Positions 50,096-58,937 of a stretch of DNA of 64,000 nucleotides are shown one piece after another. The stretch is from Cellulomonas aerilata (GTDB lineage: Bacteria > Actinomycetota > Actinomycetes > Actinomycetales > Cellulomonadaceae), in NCBI RefSeq assembly GCF_007991755.1, contig NZ_BJYY01000001.1, positions 248,001 through 312,000 on the forward strand, read 5' to 3'. The notes below the pieces were generated by a model, which was not told where the DNA came from, did no database searches, and saw only the letters and a list, made by a program, of their open reading frames with translations. Made by a program: the position numbers and the translations under genes. Each line of letters starts with the position of its first letter. Within the stretch, counting starts at the first letter, position 1.

Positions 50096-51588
50096 GTCGG
50101 TAGCGGCGCGGTCAGGCGCCCGGCGGCGGCCCGTGCGTGGGGGACCACCGCGGCCAGCCCGTTGCCCGCGACCCACGCGCCGCAGACCTCCAGGCCGTCG
50201 ACCGCGGCGACCTGGGTGCGGACGGCGTCCGCGGCGGCGCGATGGGTGGCGCTGGGCTGGGGCAGGGACTGGGACCAGCGCACCCGCGCCGACCCGACCA
50301 CCTGGTCCGGCGTCAGGGGCACCCCCAGCAGCGTCGAGGCGTCGCGCAGCGCCAGCGTGGTGAGGTCGGCGTCCGGCAGGTCCGCGACGTCGGCGAGGCC
50401 GGCGTCGCCGGCCCGTCCGTAGGACAGCCGCAGCACGTGCCGGCCGGGACCGGCGGCCCGGGCCAGCCAGGGCCACTTGGCGGTGGCATGGGTCAGCGCC
50501 TTCGCGCGCGGCCCGTCCGGACCGGTGCCCTGCGCCGCCGGGGCGACGAGCACCCCGGTGCCGCGGGGTGCGGCGTCGAGCGCGGGCGCGTCCACGACCA
50601 GCGTCACCAGCACGACGTCCGCGCCCGGGTCGGGGCGCAGTCCGGACAGCGCGGGCAGGACCGGCGCCAGCAGCCCGACGGTGGCGGTGGCCGGCGTCGC
50701 CAGCACGAGCCGCGGTGCGGTCACCTCGCCGTCGCCGTCCGGACCGGCGACCCGCACGGACCAGACCGTGCCGGTGCGGGTCACGGACACCGCCCGCGTG
50801 CCCGCGGCGACGTGCCCGCCCCGGGCCGTCAGGTCCCGCTCCAGCGCCCGGGGCAGCGTGTGCATGCCACCGACCAGCCCGCCGACGGCGGCGCCCGCCG
50901 GTGCCAGCGCGCGCAGCGACGCGACCGCCGCGCCGAGCGACCCGTGCTCGGCCAGCGCCGGGAGCAGGCCGGGTGCGACCGTGCGCACGTCGAGGTCGGA
51001 CGGGTCGGCGGCGTGCACGCCACCCACCACGGGCGCCACCAGGCGGTCCAGCACGCGGCGGCCCATCCGGACCCGGACCAGGGATCCGAACGTCGTCGCC
51101 GGGTGGACGCCGACGCCGGGCGGGAGCAGCCGGTCCACCCCGGCCCGCAGGGCGCCCAGCAGGCCGATCGTGCGGCGGACGTCAGGCGCCCACGGGTCCG
51201 CCGGGACGCCGAGCAGCCCGGCCCGCGGCAGCGTGCCCGCGCCGGACGGCAGCTGCACCCAGGCGCCGAGGGGCGCCGGCGCGGTGACGGCGGCACCGAG
51301 CCCGAGCTCGCCGGCCAGCGCGGCCACCGTCCCCCCGCGGGTCGCGAACGACTCGGCACCGGCGTCCAGGTCCAGGCCGGCGACCGTGTGCCGCGTGACC
51401 GCGCCGCCGGGCGCCGTGGCGGCGTCGACGACGAGCACCCGCAGGCCGGCGACCGCGAGGTCGCGCGCCGCGACGAGGCCGGCGACGCCGGCGCCGACCA
51501 CGACGGCGTCCAGCGCGTCGCCCCGCGCGTCGGCCGCACCGTCGCGCGTGGCGGGCGCGACGTCGGGCACGTCGTCCACCGCGGTCAC
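50089..51588 (-). CDS. hemY: Coproporphyrinogen III / protoporphyrinogen oxidase
   Basis: 499 residues from GTG 51588, overlapping the hemE stop by 4 bp. An FAD amine-oxidase-fold enzyme: DAVVVGAGVAGLVAARDLAVAGLRVLVVDA binds FAD, followed by PGGAVTRHTVAG, the VGGVHAADPSDLDVRTVAPGLLPAL stretch typical of HemY/HemG, and VCGAWVAGNGLAAVVPHARAAA at the C-terminus. In actinobacteria this family oxidises coproporphyrinogen III to coproporphyrin III (CgoX) rather than protoporphyrinogen. The partners ChdC and coproporphyrin ferrochelatase are not in this window. Confidence 0.93.
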   Translation of the reverse strand: MTAVDDVPDVAPATRDGAADARGDALDAVVVGAGVAGLVAARDLAVAGLRVLVVDAATAPGGAVTRHTVAGLDLDAGAESFATRGGTVAALAGELGLGAAVTAPAPLGAWVQLPSGAGTLPRAGLLGVPADPWAPDVRRTIGLLGALRAGVDRLLPPGVGVHPATTFGSLVRVRMGRRVLDRLVAPVVGGVHAADPSDLDVRTVAPGLLPALAEHGSLGAAVASLRALAPAGAAVGGLVGGMHTLPRALERDLTARGGHVAAGTRAVSVTRTGTVWSVRVAGPDGDGEVTAPRLVLATPATATVGLLAPVLPALSGLRPDPGADVVLVTLVVDAPALDAAPRGTGVLVAPAAQGTGPDGPRAKALTHATAKWPWLARAAGPGRHVLRLSYGRAGDAGLADVADLPDADLTTLALRDASTLLGVPLTPDQVVGSARVRWSQSLPQPSATHRAAADAVRTQVAAVDGLEVCGAWVAGNGLAAVVPHARAAAGRLTAPLPTS

Positions 51589-52655
51589 GACCCCAGCGTG
51601 TGCACGAGCTCCACGACCCGGGTGAGCACGTCGGGGTCGGTGGTGGGCGGCACGCCGTGCCCGAGGTTCACCACGTGCCCGGGGGCGTCGGCGCCACGCC
51701 GGACGACGTCGCGCACGTGCGCCTCCAGCACCGGCCACGGCGCCGCGAGCAGCGCCGGGTCGATGTTGCCCTGCAGCGGCGTGCGGCCGCCGAGCAGGCG
51801 GTTCGCCTCGTCCAGCGGGGTCCGGTAGTCCACCCCGACGACGTCGGCGCCGACGTCGCGCAGGGCGGTCAGCAGGTGCTCGGTGCCGGTGCCGAAGTGC
51901 ACGACCTTCACGCCGAGGTCCGCCACGTGCGACAGCGCGCGGGCGCTGGACGGTGCGCAGTGGGTGACGTAGTCGGTGCGGGACAGCGACCCGGCCCAGG
52001 AGTCGAACAGCTGCACCGCGCTCGCCCCGGCCAGCACCTGCGCGCGCAGGAACGACCCGGTGAGGTCGGCCGCCCACTCCGTCAGCGCGCGCCAGGCGCC
52101 CGGGTCGGCGTGCATGAGGGTGCGCGCGGCGAGGTGGTCGCGGGACGGGCGACCCTCGACCAGGTACGCGGCGAGGGTGAACGGGGCCCCGGCGAAGCCC
52201 AGCAGCGGCGTGGAGCCCAGCTGCGCGACGGTCAGCCCGACGGCCCGGGTGATCGGCGCGAGCGTCTCGGCGGTGAGCGGCCCCGAGGCGGCGAGCCGGT
52301 CGACGTCCGCGGCCGTGCGCACCGGCGCACCCAGCACCGGACCGACGCCGGGGGCGATGTCCACGTCCACCCCGGCGAGGCGCAGGGGGACCACGATGTC
52401 GCTGAAGAAGATCCCCGCGTCCACCCGGTGACGGCGGACGGGCTGCAGCGTGATCTCGCTGGCCAGCTCGGGCAGCAGGCACGACTCGAGCATGCCGACG
52501 CCCTCGCGCGCGGCGCGGTACTCGGGCAGGGACCGGCCCGCCTGTCGCATGAACCACACCGGAGGGGTGTCGGGGCGGTCAGCGGAAAACGCGCGGACGA
52601 CCGCAGAATGGGTCGTGCGGCCGTCGAGGAGGGGGTGGTCGGCAGGCAGGGTCAC
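51585..52655 (-). CDS. hemE: Uroporphyrinogen decarboxylase
   Basis: 356 residues from GTG 52655 (MTLPADHPLLDGRT). An in-frame ATG at 52718 would add 21 residues but runs into the hemA start region. The signatures PVWFMRQAGRSLPEYR, IFFSDIVVPLRLAGVDVDI and GFAGAPFTLAAYLVEGRPSRD place the catalytic arginines and aspartate. It converts uroporphyrinogen III to coproporphyrinogen III. It is coupled to hemY downstream and divergent from hemA. Confidence 0.95.
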   Translation of the reverse strand: MTLPADHPLLDGRTTHSAVVRAFSADRPDTPPVWFMRQAGRSLPEYRAAREGVGMLESCLLPELASEITLQPVRRHRVDAGIFFSDIVVPLRLAGVDVDIAPGVGPVLGAPVRTAADVDRLAASGPLTAETLAPITRAVGLTVAQLGSTPLLGFAGAPFTLAAYLVEGRPSRDHLAARTLMHADPGAWRALTEWAADLTGSFLRAQVLAGASAVQLFDSWAGSLSRTDYVTHCAPSSARALSHVADLGVKVVHFGTGTEHLLTALRDVGADVVGVDYRTPLDEANRLLGGRTPLQGNIDPALLAAPWPVLEAHVRDVVRRGADAPGHVVNLGHGVPPTTDPDVLTRVVELVHTLGS

Positions 52656-52702
52656 CGGGCAATTGTGCCCACCTTTGCAGGGGCTGGTTGAATCGGGGTG
52701 CT

Positions 52703-54199
52703 GTGGTGCTGATGTCATTGATCGCGAGCCACCGCGACCTCGACCTCGACGTGCTCGAACGGCTCAGTGCCGGGGCGCAGTCGGTGGGCCGGACCGTCGC
52801 GGCGTCCGCTGCTGCCCCCACGGGGGCCGTCGTGCTCGCCACCTGCAACCGCTTCGAGGTCTACCTCGAGGTCGACCGCCCCGAGGACGCACCCGACGCC
52901 GTCGCCGCCACCACCCAGGTCATCGCGGACGCGTCGGGCATCCCGGGGCCCGACGTCGCCGAGAACCTGCAGGTCCTCGAGGGCCTGGCGGTGCCCGAGC
53001 ACCTGTTCGCGGTCGCCTCCGGCCTGGAGTCCATGGTGATCGGCGAGCGCGAGATCACCGGGCAGGTCCGCCGGGCCCTCGCGACCGCGCGCGAGGAGGG
53101 GACGACGTCGTCCGGCCTCGAGCGCCTCTTCCAGTCCGCCTCCCGTGCCTCGCGCGACGTCGGCGCGCGCACGGGCCTGGGCGCCACCGGGCGCTCCGTC
53201 GTCGGGGTGGCCCTGGACCTCGCCGAGCCGCGCCTGCCCGCCTGGCCGCAGCTGCGCGCGCTGCTCGTCGGGACCGGCTCGTACGCCGGCGCGAGCCTGG
53301 CGGCGCTGCGGCGGCGCGGGTGCCACGACGTCCGGGTGTTCTCCCCGTCCGGGCGCGCGGCGACGTTCGCGGCGTCCCGTGGCCTGCAGGCCGTGCACGA
53401 CGGCGGCCTCGCCGGCGCCATCCGCACCTCGGACCTGGTCGTCGCGTGCAGCGGCACCGTCGGGCGCGTGCTGGACGCCGAGATGGTGGCACGGTCCTGG
53501 GCGGCGACCGGGCGGCCCCTGGTCGTCGTCGACCTCGCGCTGCGCAACGACGTCGACCCCGCGGTGGGCACCCTGCCGGGTGTGCGCCTGATCAACCTCG
53601 AGACCATCCGGCGCAACGCCCCCGAGGAGCAGAAGGCGCCGGTCGAGCAGGCGCACCAGCTCGTGGCCGCGGCCGTCACGGACTTCGAGGCCGCCGACCG
53701 GGCCCGCGAGCTGGAGGTGGCGGTGATCGCCGAGCGTCGCCGGGTCCTCGGCGAGCTGGAGGCCGAGGCGCGCCGGATCCGCGAGGCGGGTGCCGCGAAC
53801 GGGTCGGGCACCCCGGCGCCGGACGGCCCGGCCCCCGCGTCCGGCGGTGCGCCGGCAGCCACGACGGGCGACGGGGCGAGCGACGGGACCGACGCGCACG
53901 ACCCGGCGCACCACGAACGGCTGGTCCGGTCCCTGCGCCGGCGCACGCGCGCCCAGCTGCACCCGCCGACCGTCCGGGCCCGGGTCGCCGCACGCGCCGG
54001 CGACGACCGCGCCTACCGCGCCGCCCTCGCCGAGCTGGAGGCGATCCCGGCCCCGCCCGTGCCCGTGCCGCCGGGCGCCCCTCCCGTGACCGACCCGGAC
54101 GGCGCGACCGCAGCGAGCGGGACCGTCCTGCACGACGCCGACGCCGCCGACGACAGTGCCGGGCGATCAGGCGTGCGGGTCGGCGACCGCGCCCGCTGA
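52703..54199 (+). CDS. hemA: Glutamyl-tRNA reductase
   Basis: 498 residues from GTG 52703; GTG 52706 and ATG 52712 are close alternatives. It reduces glutamyl-tRNA(Glu) to glutamate-1-semialdehyde with NADPH, the first step of C5 heme synthesis. The catalytic cysteine is in VVLATCNRFEVYLEV (Cys48); EHLFAVASGLESMVIGEREITGQVRRAL follows. The NADPH motif reads GTGSYAGASLAALRRRG rather than the usual GAGExG. A Gly/Ala/Pro/Asp-rich insertion (about 365-400) splits the C-terminal dimerisation domain, and the C-terminus has an Ala/Asp-rich extension. Both are loosely conserved regions. Confidence 0.94.
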   Translation: MVLMSLIASHRDLDLDVLERLSAGAQSVGRTVAASAAAPTGAVVLATCNRFEVYLEVDRPEDAPDAVAATTQVIADASGIPGPDVAENLQVLEGLAVPEHLFAVASGLESMVIGEREITGQVRRALATAREEGTTSSGLERLFQSASRASRDVGARTGLGATGRSVVGVALDLAEPRLPAWPQLRALLVGTGSYAGASLAALRRRGCHDVRVFSPSGRAATFAASRGLQAVHDGGLAGAIRTSDLVVACSGTVGRVLDAEMVARSWAATGRPLVVVDLALRNDVDPAVGTLPGVRLINLETIRRNAPEEQKAPVEQAHQLVAAAVTDFEAADRARELEVAVIAERRRVLGELEAEARRIREAGAANGSGTPAPDGPAPASGGAPAATTGDGASDGTDAHDPAHHERLVRSLRRRTRAQLHPPTVRARVAARAGDDRAYRAALAELEAIPAPPVPVPPGAPPVTDPDGATAASGTVLHDADAADDSAGRSGVRVGDRAR

Positions 54200-54224
54200 T
54201 CCGGCGTGGCGCTCCTGGACGGGC

Positions 54225-55697
54225 TCAGCCCTCCAGGTGGTCGACCAGCTCCGCCGCGAGCCCGGTGTACGTCGCCGGCGTCATCGCCGCCAGGCGTGCC
54301 GCGACGTCGTCGGGCAGGCCGAGGCCGCCGATGAACTCGCGCATGTCGGCGGCGGTCAGCCGCTTGCCGCGGGTGAGCTCCTTGAGCCGCTCGTAGGGGT
54401 TCTCCATCCCGGTCACGCCGGCGACCGAGGCGGCGCGCATCGCGGACTGCACCGGCTCGCCGAGCACCTCCCAGTTCGCGTCGAGGTCCCGCTCGAGCAC
54501 CCCGCGGTCCACCGCGAGGGCCCGCAGCCCGCGGCGCACGTTGTCGACCGCGAGCAGCGAGTGCCCGAACGCGGGGCCGATGTTGCGCTGCGTGGTGGAG
54601 TCCGTCAGGTCGCGCTGCAGGCGGCTGGTGACCAGCGTGGAGGCGAGGGTGTCCAGCAGGGCGCTGGACAGCTCGAGGTTCGCCTCGGCGTTCTCGAACC
54701 GGATCGGGTTGACCTTGTGCGGCATCGTCGACGACCCGGTGGCGCCCGCGACCGGGATCTGGATGAAGACGCCCATCGAGATGTACGTCCACACGTCGGT
54801 GGCGAGGTTGTGCAGGACCCGGTTGAACCGCGCGACGTCGCTGTACAGCTCGGCCTGCCAGTCGTGCGACTCGATCTGCGTGGTGAGCGGGTTCCAGGTC
54901 AGGCCCAGGTGCTCGACGAACGTCCGCGAGACGTGCTGCCAGTCGGCGTCCGGGACCGCGGCGACGTGGGCGCCGTACGTGCCGGTCGCCCCGTTGAGCT
55001 TGCCGAGATACTCCGCCGCCTCGATGCGCCGCAGCTGCCGTCCCAGGCGGTGGGCCAGGACGGCGAGCTCCTTGCCGAGCGTCGTCGGGGTGGCCGGCTG
55101 GCCGTGCGTGCGCGCCAGCAGCGGGGCGTCGCGGTGCTCGCGTGCCATCGCGGCGATCTCGCCGACCAGCGCCCGCGCGGCCGGCAGCCACACCGCGGTG
55201 ACCGCGCCGCGGACCATGAGCGCGTAGGAGAGGTTGTTGACGTCCTCGCTCGTGCAGCAGAAGTGCACGAGCTCGGAGACGTCCGGCAGCACGGTGTCGG
55301 CGCCGAGGACCTCCGGCGCGGCAGCCAGGTGCTCCTTGAGGAAGTACTCCACCGCCTTGACGTCGTGGACGGTGACCTTCTCGATCGCGCCGAGCCGCGC
55401 GACGGCGTCCGCGTCGAACGCCGTGACGACCGAGCGCAGGTAGGCCTGCTCGGCGTCGGACAGGCGCGGCGCGCCGGGCACGACGCCGTGCTGGGCCAGG
55501 TGGATCACCCACTCGACCTCGACGTGCAGCCGCTCGCGGTTGAGCGCCGGCTCGCTGAGGTGGTCCACCAGCGGGGCGACGGCGCCGCGGTAGCGGCCGT
55601 CGAGCGGGCCGAGGGCCACGGGGGGCGTCACGTCGGCCAGGCTCACGCGGGCGGGGACGGACGGCAGGTCAGGGGTCAGCTCGGGCACGTGCTCCAT
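54225..55697 (-). CDS. purB: Adenylosuccinate lyase
   Basis: 490 residues, the size of the longer (E. coli-like) PurB form. LGPLDGRYRGAVAPLVDHLSEPALNRERLHVEVEW opens the enzyme, LARTHGQPATPTTLGKELAVLAHR carries a catalytic His, and GSSTMPHKVNPIRFENAEANL is the fumarase-superfamily signature loop. It acts twice in purine synthesis, releasing fumarate from SAICAR and adenylosuccinate. ATG 55697 lies inside the 3' end of the EamA gene (29-bp overlap on the same strand), so the two are probably co-transcribed. It ends 25 bp from the convergent hemA. Confidence 0.96.
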   Translation of the reverse strand: MEHVPELTPDLPSVPARVSLADVTPPVALGPLDGRYRGAVAPLVDHLSEPALNRERLHVEVEWVIHLAQHGVVPGAPRLSDAEQAYLRSVVTAFDADAVARLGAIEKVTVHDVKAVEYFLKEHLAAAPEVLGADTVLPDVSELVHFCCTSEDVNNLSYALMVRGAVTAVWLPAARALVGEIAAMAREHRDAPLLARTHGQPATPTTLGKELAVLAHRLGRQLRRIEAAEYLGKLNGATGTYGAHVAAVPDADWQHVSRTFVEHLGLTWNPLTTQIESHDWQAELYSDVARFNRVLHNLATDVWTYISMGVFIQIPVAGATGSSTMPHKVNPIRFENAEANLELSSALLDTLASTLVTSRLQRDLTDSTTQRNIGPAFGHSLLAVDNVRRGLRALAVDRGVLERDLDANWEVLGEPVQSAMRAASVAGVTGMENPYERLKELTRGKRLTAADMREFIGGLGLPDDVAARLAAMTPATYTGLAAELVDHLEG

Positions 55698-56826
55698 GGT
55701 CCCACGCGAACGGCTCATCCCCGCAGGCGGCCGGTCGCGGACCGGCGGGCTGCCCGACGGCGTCCCGCGCGGCCTCGAGCCGTGCCGCCTCCGGCAGCAC
55801 GGCGTCCGGCAGCACGGCGTCCGTCGGTGCGGCGTCCGGCAGCGCGGCCTCGGGCGGCACGGCGTCCGGGAGCACCGCGGCGCCACGTCCGCGGGCCGTC
55901 TCGGCGAGCGCGACCCCGGCCAGCACGACCCCGGCGCCCAGGACCTGGACGCCGCTCATCGACTCCCCGAGCACCACCCACGCGGCAGCAGCGGCGGCGA
56001 CCGGCTCGATCATGCCGAGCAGCCCGGCCCGGGCGGCGCCGATCGCCTTCATGCCGGACAGCACGAGCGTGTAGGGCACGACCGTCCCCAGGACGACGAC
56101 CCACGCGACGAGCAGCCACACCGGCGCCCGCGCGCCGTCGAGCAGACCGGGCAGGTCCGTCGTGGTGCCGAGGACGGCGGGGTCGAACGTCCACAGGGGC
56201 TGCAGGACCGCCCAGAACAGCGCCGCGAAGCCGAGGGACCAGGCCTGGGTCGAGAGCGGGTCGCGGTGCGCGACCAGGCGCTCGCCGAGCAGGTAGTAGG
56301 TCGCCAGGGCGATCGCCGCACCGCCCGCCGCGGCCAGACCCACGGCGTCCAGCTCGACCCCGCGGCGGACCTGCGCCACGAGCGTCAGCCCGGTCAGGCT
56401 CGCCGCGAGCCCCCACCACGCGCGGGGGTGCACCCGCTCGTGCAGGACGAACCGGGCCCACACCGCGATGAGCAGCGGCGCCGTGTACTCGATCAGCAGC
56501 GCCAGGCCGACCGGCAGCCGGGAGATGGCGACGAGGTACAGCCACTGGACCGCGGCCATGCCGACGACGCCGAGGACGGCCATCACCGCCAGGTCCCGCC
56601 GGTGCAGCCGCATCCCGGAGCGGCGCAGCACGAGGGCGACCGGGACGAGGACCAGCGCCGACCCGAGCGAGCGCAGCTCCACCAGCCGGGTCGGGGTGAT
56701 GCCGCTCTGCATGGCGAGCTTCGCGACCGTCCCGTTGACCGCGAACAGCACCGACGCGAGCACCACGGCCAGGACCCCCAGCGTCGCTGCCCGGCCGGTC
56801 GCGTGCGCAGAGGGGGTGGCGGTCAC
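55669..56826 (-). CDS. EamA/RhtA-like transporter with repeat C-terminus
   Basis: 385 residues. Ten helices in two EamA halves (LGVLAVVLASVLFAVNGTVAKLAM..., LAAAGGAAIALATYYLLGERLV...), including VGLALLIEYTAPLLIAVWARFVLHERV and GMIEPVAAAAAAWVVLGESM, typical of amino-acid or metabolite exporters. After the last helix a hydrophilic tail (about 315-385) repeats LPDAVLPEA-like units, encoded by 15-bp near-repeats at roughly 55790-55870; this is unusual. GTG start 56826. It overlaps purB by 29 bp. Confidence 0.87.
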   Translation of the reverse strand: MTATPSAHATGRAATLGVLAVVLASVLFAVNGTVAKLAMQSGITPTRLVELRSLGSALVLVPVALVLRRSGMRLHRRDLAVMAVLGVVGMAAVQWLYLVAISRLPVGLALLIEYTAPLLIAVWARFVLHERVHPRAWWGLAASLTGLTLVAQVRRGVELDAVGLAAAGGAAIALATYYLLGERLVAHRDPLSTQAWSLGFAALFWAVLQPLWTFDPAVLGTTTDLPGLLDGARAPVWLLVAWVVVLGTVVPYTLVLSGMKAIGAARAGLLGMIEPVAAAAAAWVVLGESMSGVQVLGAGVVLAGVALAETARGRGAAVLPDAVPPEAALPDAAPTDAVLPDAVLPEAARLEAARDAVGQPAGPRPAACGDEPFAWDHGARARADP

Positions 56827-56963
56827 GCGCCGAGGCTAGTGGTGCAGGCCGGACGAGGCCGACGTCGTCCGCCCGACCCCCGCCCGGTCGTCCCGGCGCC
56901 CCGTCCCCGGGTCGCGGTGCACGGGTCCGGTCCGGCCGGCGTCCCTGCCTAGCGTCCCGGCAC

Positions 56964-57386
56964 ATGACCGTGGAGCCCGGATCCCTCCTCGCCCCGGCCC
57001 ACGGCTCCATGCTGCGGGAGTCGTGGCGTGAGGAGGCGGCCGCGCGTGCCCTCGACGGTGCGGGGGAGGCCGTCGCCGCGGCGCTGCGCCGGATCGGGGA
57101 GGCGGCCGACGTGGAGTGGGTCGGCGGCCCGGCGGCGCGGTACCGGGACCAGCTCGAGGACGTCGCCGCCCGGACGCGCACGGCCCGCGCGTGCCTCTCG
57201 GACGCCGTCCGAGCCGCGGAGGAGCACGCCCGGGCGGTCCGGCTGCTGGGGGCGCTCACGCTCGCCGCGCCCCCGACGCTCGCGGACCGCTGGTCACCGT
57301 CCCCGTGGAGCACGCCGTCCGGCGGCGGTGGCCAGGGGCTCGGCGCGGGGCAGCCCCGCGGCGGCCCGAGGGTCGGTGACCCGTGA
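56964..57386 (+). CDS. WXG100-like small protein
   Basis: 140 residues, no signal peptide. Two Ala/Arg/Glu-rich helices (SWREEAAARALDGAGEAVAAALRRIGEAA and PAARYRDQLEDVAARTRTARACLSDAVRAAEEHARAVRLL) are joined by EWVGG, a W-x-G turn as in ESX/WXG100 substrates. A Pro/Ser/Gly-rich tail follows. WXG100 proteins are secreted as helical hairpins by type VII systems. The gene is coupled by a 4-bp overlap (GTGA) to the next one, a lipase-like protein. No ESX apparatus genes are in the window. Assignment by architecture only. Confidence 0.6.
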   Translation: MTVEPGSLLAPAHGSMLRESWREEAAARALDGAGEAVAAALRRIGEAADVEWVGGPAARYRDQLEDVAARTRTARACLSDAVRAAEEHARAVRLLGALTLAAPPTLADRWSPSPWSTPSGGGGQGLGAGQPRGGPRVGDP

Positions 57387-58933
57387 GCGGGGACATCGTG
57401 GTGCGCGGCGGGCCGGGCGGGACCCGGGCGGTGGTCGAGGACCTGAGGCGAGGCGCCATGGCGCTGTCGGCCGGCGCGGACCTGCTGGACGACGCCGCGT
57501 CGTCCGTGGCCTGGGCGGCGGGCTCCCAGGGCCCGGCGTCCACGGTCGTGTCTCCCCGGACGGCGCACGCCGCCCGGGCGCAGACGGAGCCGCTGCTGCG
57601 CGGCCCGGCCTCCCCGGGGGCCCTCGCCGACGCGCTCCGGTCCCTGGTGTCGGCCCTGCGCCGGGCCGCGTCGGCCTACGAGGAGGCGGAGGCGTCGGCG
57701 GGCGACCTGATGCGCGTGCTGCTCGCCTCGGTGGGTCACCAGGCCGGGAGCCACCCCGTCGCGGCGCTGACCCGCTCGCTCGTGGCCGCCGGTGTCCTGC
57801 TGCCGCGCGCGGTGCTCGCCCTGGCGGCGCTGCGGGCGGCCGGGGTCCGACCCGCGGTGCCGCGGCTCACGGTCGACGGTGCGGAGCACGGCGTGCAGCT
57901 CCTCGCCGGGGTGGCCGGCGGCCTGGCACCCGGCCTGCCGCCACCGACCGGGGTGCCCGCGGTCCGGGCCTCCCGGATGGCCGCCGGTGGGACCGAGCTC
58001 GGTGGCGTGGCGGTGCCCGCCCTGCGGCGGCGCCCGCTGCGGGTCACCGCACGCCTGGGTGCGTCGGGCACCGTGACGCCCCCGCGGGACGCGGCCGACG
58101 TGCTCGCCGGCGTCGGGGCGCTGTACCCCCGCGGCGGCGGTGCGGCGGGCACGGTCGGCGTCGACCGGCTCGACCACCGGGACGGGACCCGCAGCTGGGT
58201 CGTGACGATCCCCGGGACGCAGCAGGCCACGTCGTGGGGCACGTCCGGCAACCCGATGGACATGCTGACCAACGTCCGGCTCATGGCGTCCGCCGCGGAC
58301 GACGGCACCGAGCTCGTGGCACGGGCGCTGGACCAGGCCGGGGCCCGCCCGCACGAGCCGGTCCTGCTCGCCGGGCACAGCCAGGGCGGGATGGTGGCCG
58401 CGGCGCTCGCCGGCAGTGCCGCGTTCACCGCACGGCACCCGGTCGCGGCGGTGCTCACCGCCGGGTCGCCGGTGGCGACGCACACCGTCCCGGCCGGTAC
58501 CCCGGCCCTGCACCTGGAGCACCGGCAGGACCTGGTCCCGGCGCTGGACGGGTGGCGCAACCCCGACCAGCCGCACCGCACGACGGCGGTGCGCGACCTC
58601 GCGGCGTCGCCCGCACCCGTGGACCGGTGGGCAGCGCGGTCGCCGGGCGGGGCGCACGAGGTCGAGGCCTACGTCCGTACCGCCGCCGCGGTGCACGACG
58701 TCGGCGGTCCGTCGGTGCGCGGCTGGGAGCGCGCCGCCGCGCAGGTGCTCGGCGGGCCGGGCACCGTCGCCCACCACCGGGAGTTCACCGGCGAGCGCAT
58801 GCCGCCGCGACCACCCGGGTCGTCGCTGCACCCGGCCCCCGGCCTGGGGCCCGCCCCGCAGCCGGGCCACCAGCCGGCCCAGCAGCCGGGCCAGGTGCCG
58901 GCCCGGCTGCCCATGCCGGACCCGGGCCGATGA
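57383..58933 (+). CDS. Alpha/beta-hydrolase with N-terminal helical domain
   Basis: 516 residues from GTG 57383. Residues about 1-180 are Ala-rich helices without a classical signal peptide (GGTRAVVEDLRRGAMALSAGADLLDDAASSVAWAAGSQGP..., LRSLVSALRRAASAYEEAEASAGDLMR). The hydrolase part (about 255-430) has SWVVTIPGTQQATSWGTSGNPMDMLTN and the nucleophile elbow LLAGHSQGGMVAAAL (GxSxG). The C-terminus is Pro/Gln-rich (QPGHQPAQQPGQ). The layout resembles type VII-linked lipases with a WXG-like partner. Lipid or ester hydrolysis is likely; the substrate is unknown. Confidence 0.72.
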   Translation: MSGDIVVRGGPGGTRAVVEDLRRGAMALSAGADLLDDAASSVAWAAGSQGPASTVVSPRTAHAARAQTEPLLRGPASPGALADALRSLVSALRRAASAYEEAEASAGDLMRVLLASVGHQAGSHPVAALTRSLVAAGVLLPRAVLALAALRAAGVRPAVPRLTVDGAEHGVQLLAGVAGGLAPGLPPPTGVPAVRASRMAAGGTELGGVAVPALRRRPLRVTARLGASGTVTPPRDAADVLAGVGALYPRGGGAAGTVGVDRLDHRDGTRSWVVTIPGTQQATSWGTSGNPMDMLTNVRLMASAADDGTELVARALDQAGARPHEPVLLAGHSQGGMVAAALAGSAAFTARHPVAAVLTAGSPVATHTVPAGTPALHLEHRQDLVPALDGWRNPDQPHRTTAVRDLAASPAPVDRWAARSPGGAHEVEAYVRTAAAVHDVGGPSVRGWERAAAQVLGGPGTVAHHREFTGERMPPRPPGSSLHPAPGLGPAPQPGHQPAQQPGQVPARLPMPDPGR

Positions 58934-58937
58934 CGGG

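Noticed and set aside
52656-52718. hemE start at ATG 52718
   Set aside because: It would add 21 poorly conserved residues and overlap the divergent hemA start; GTG 52655 fits the family N-terminus.
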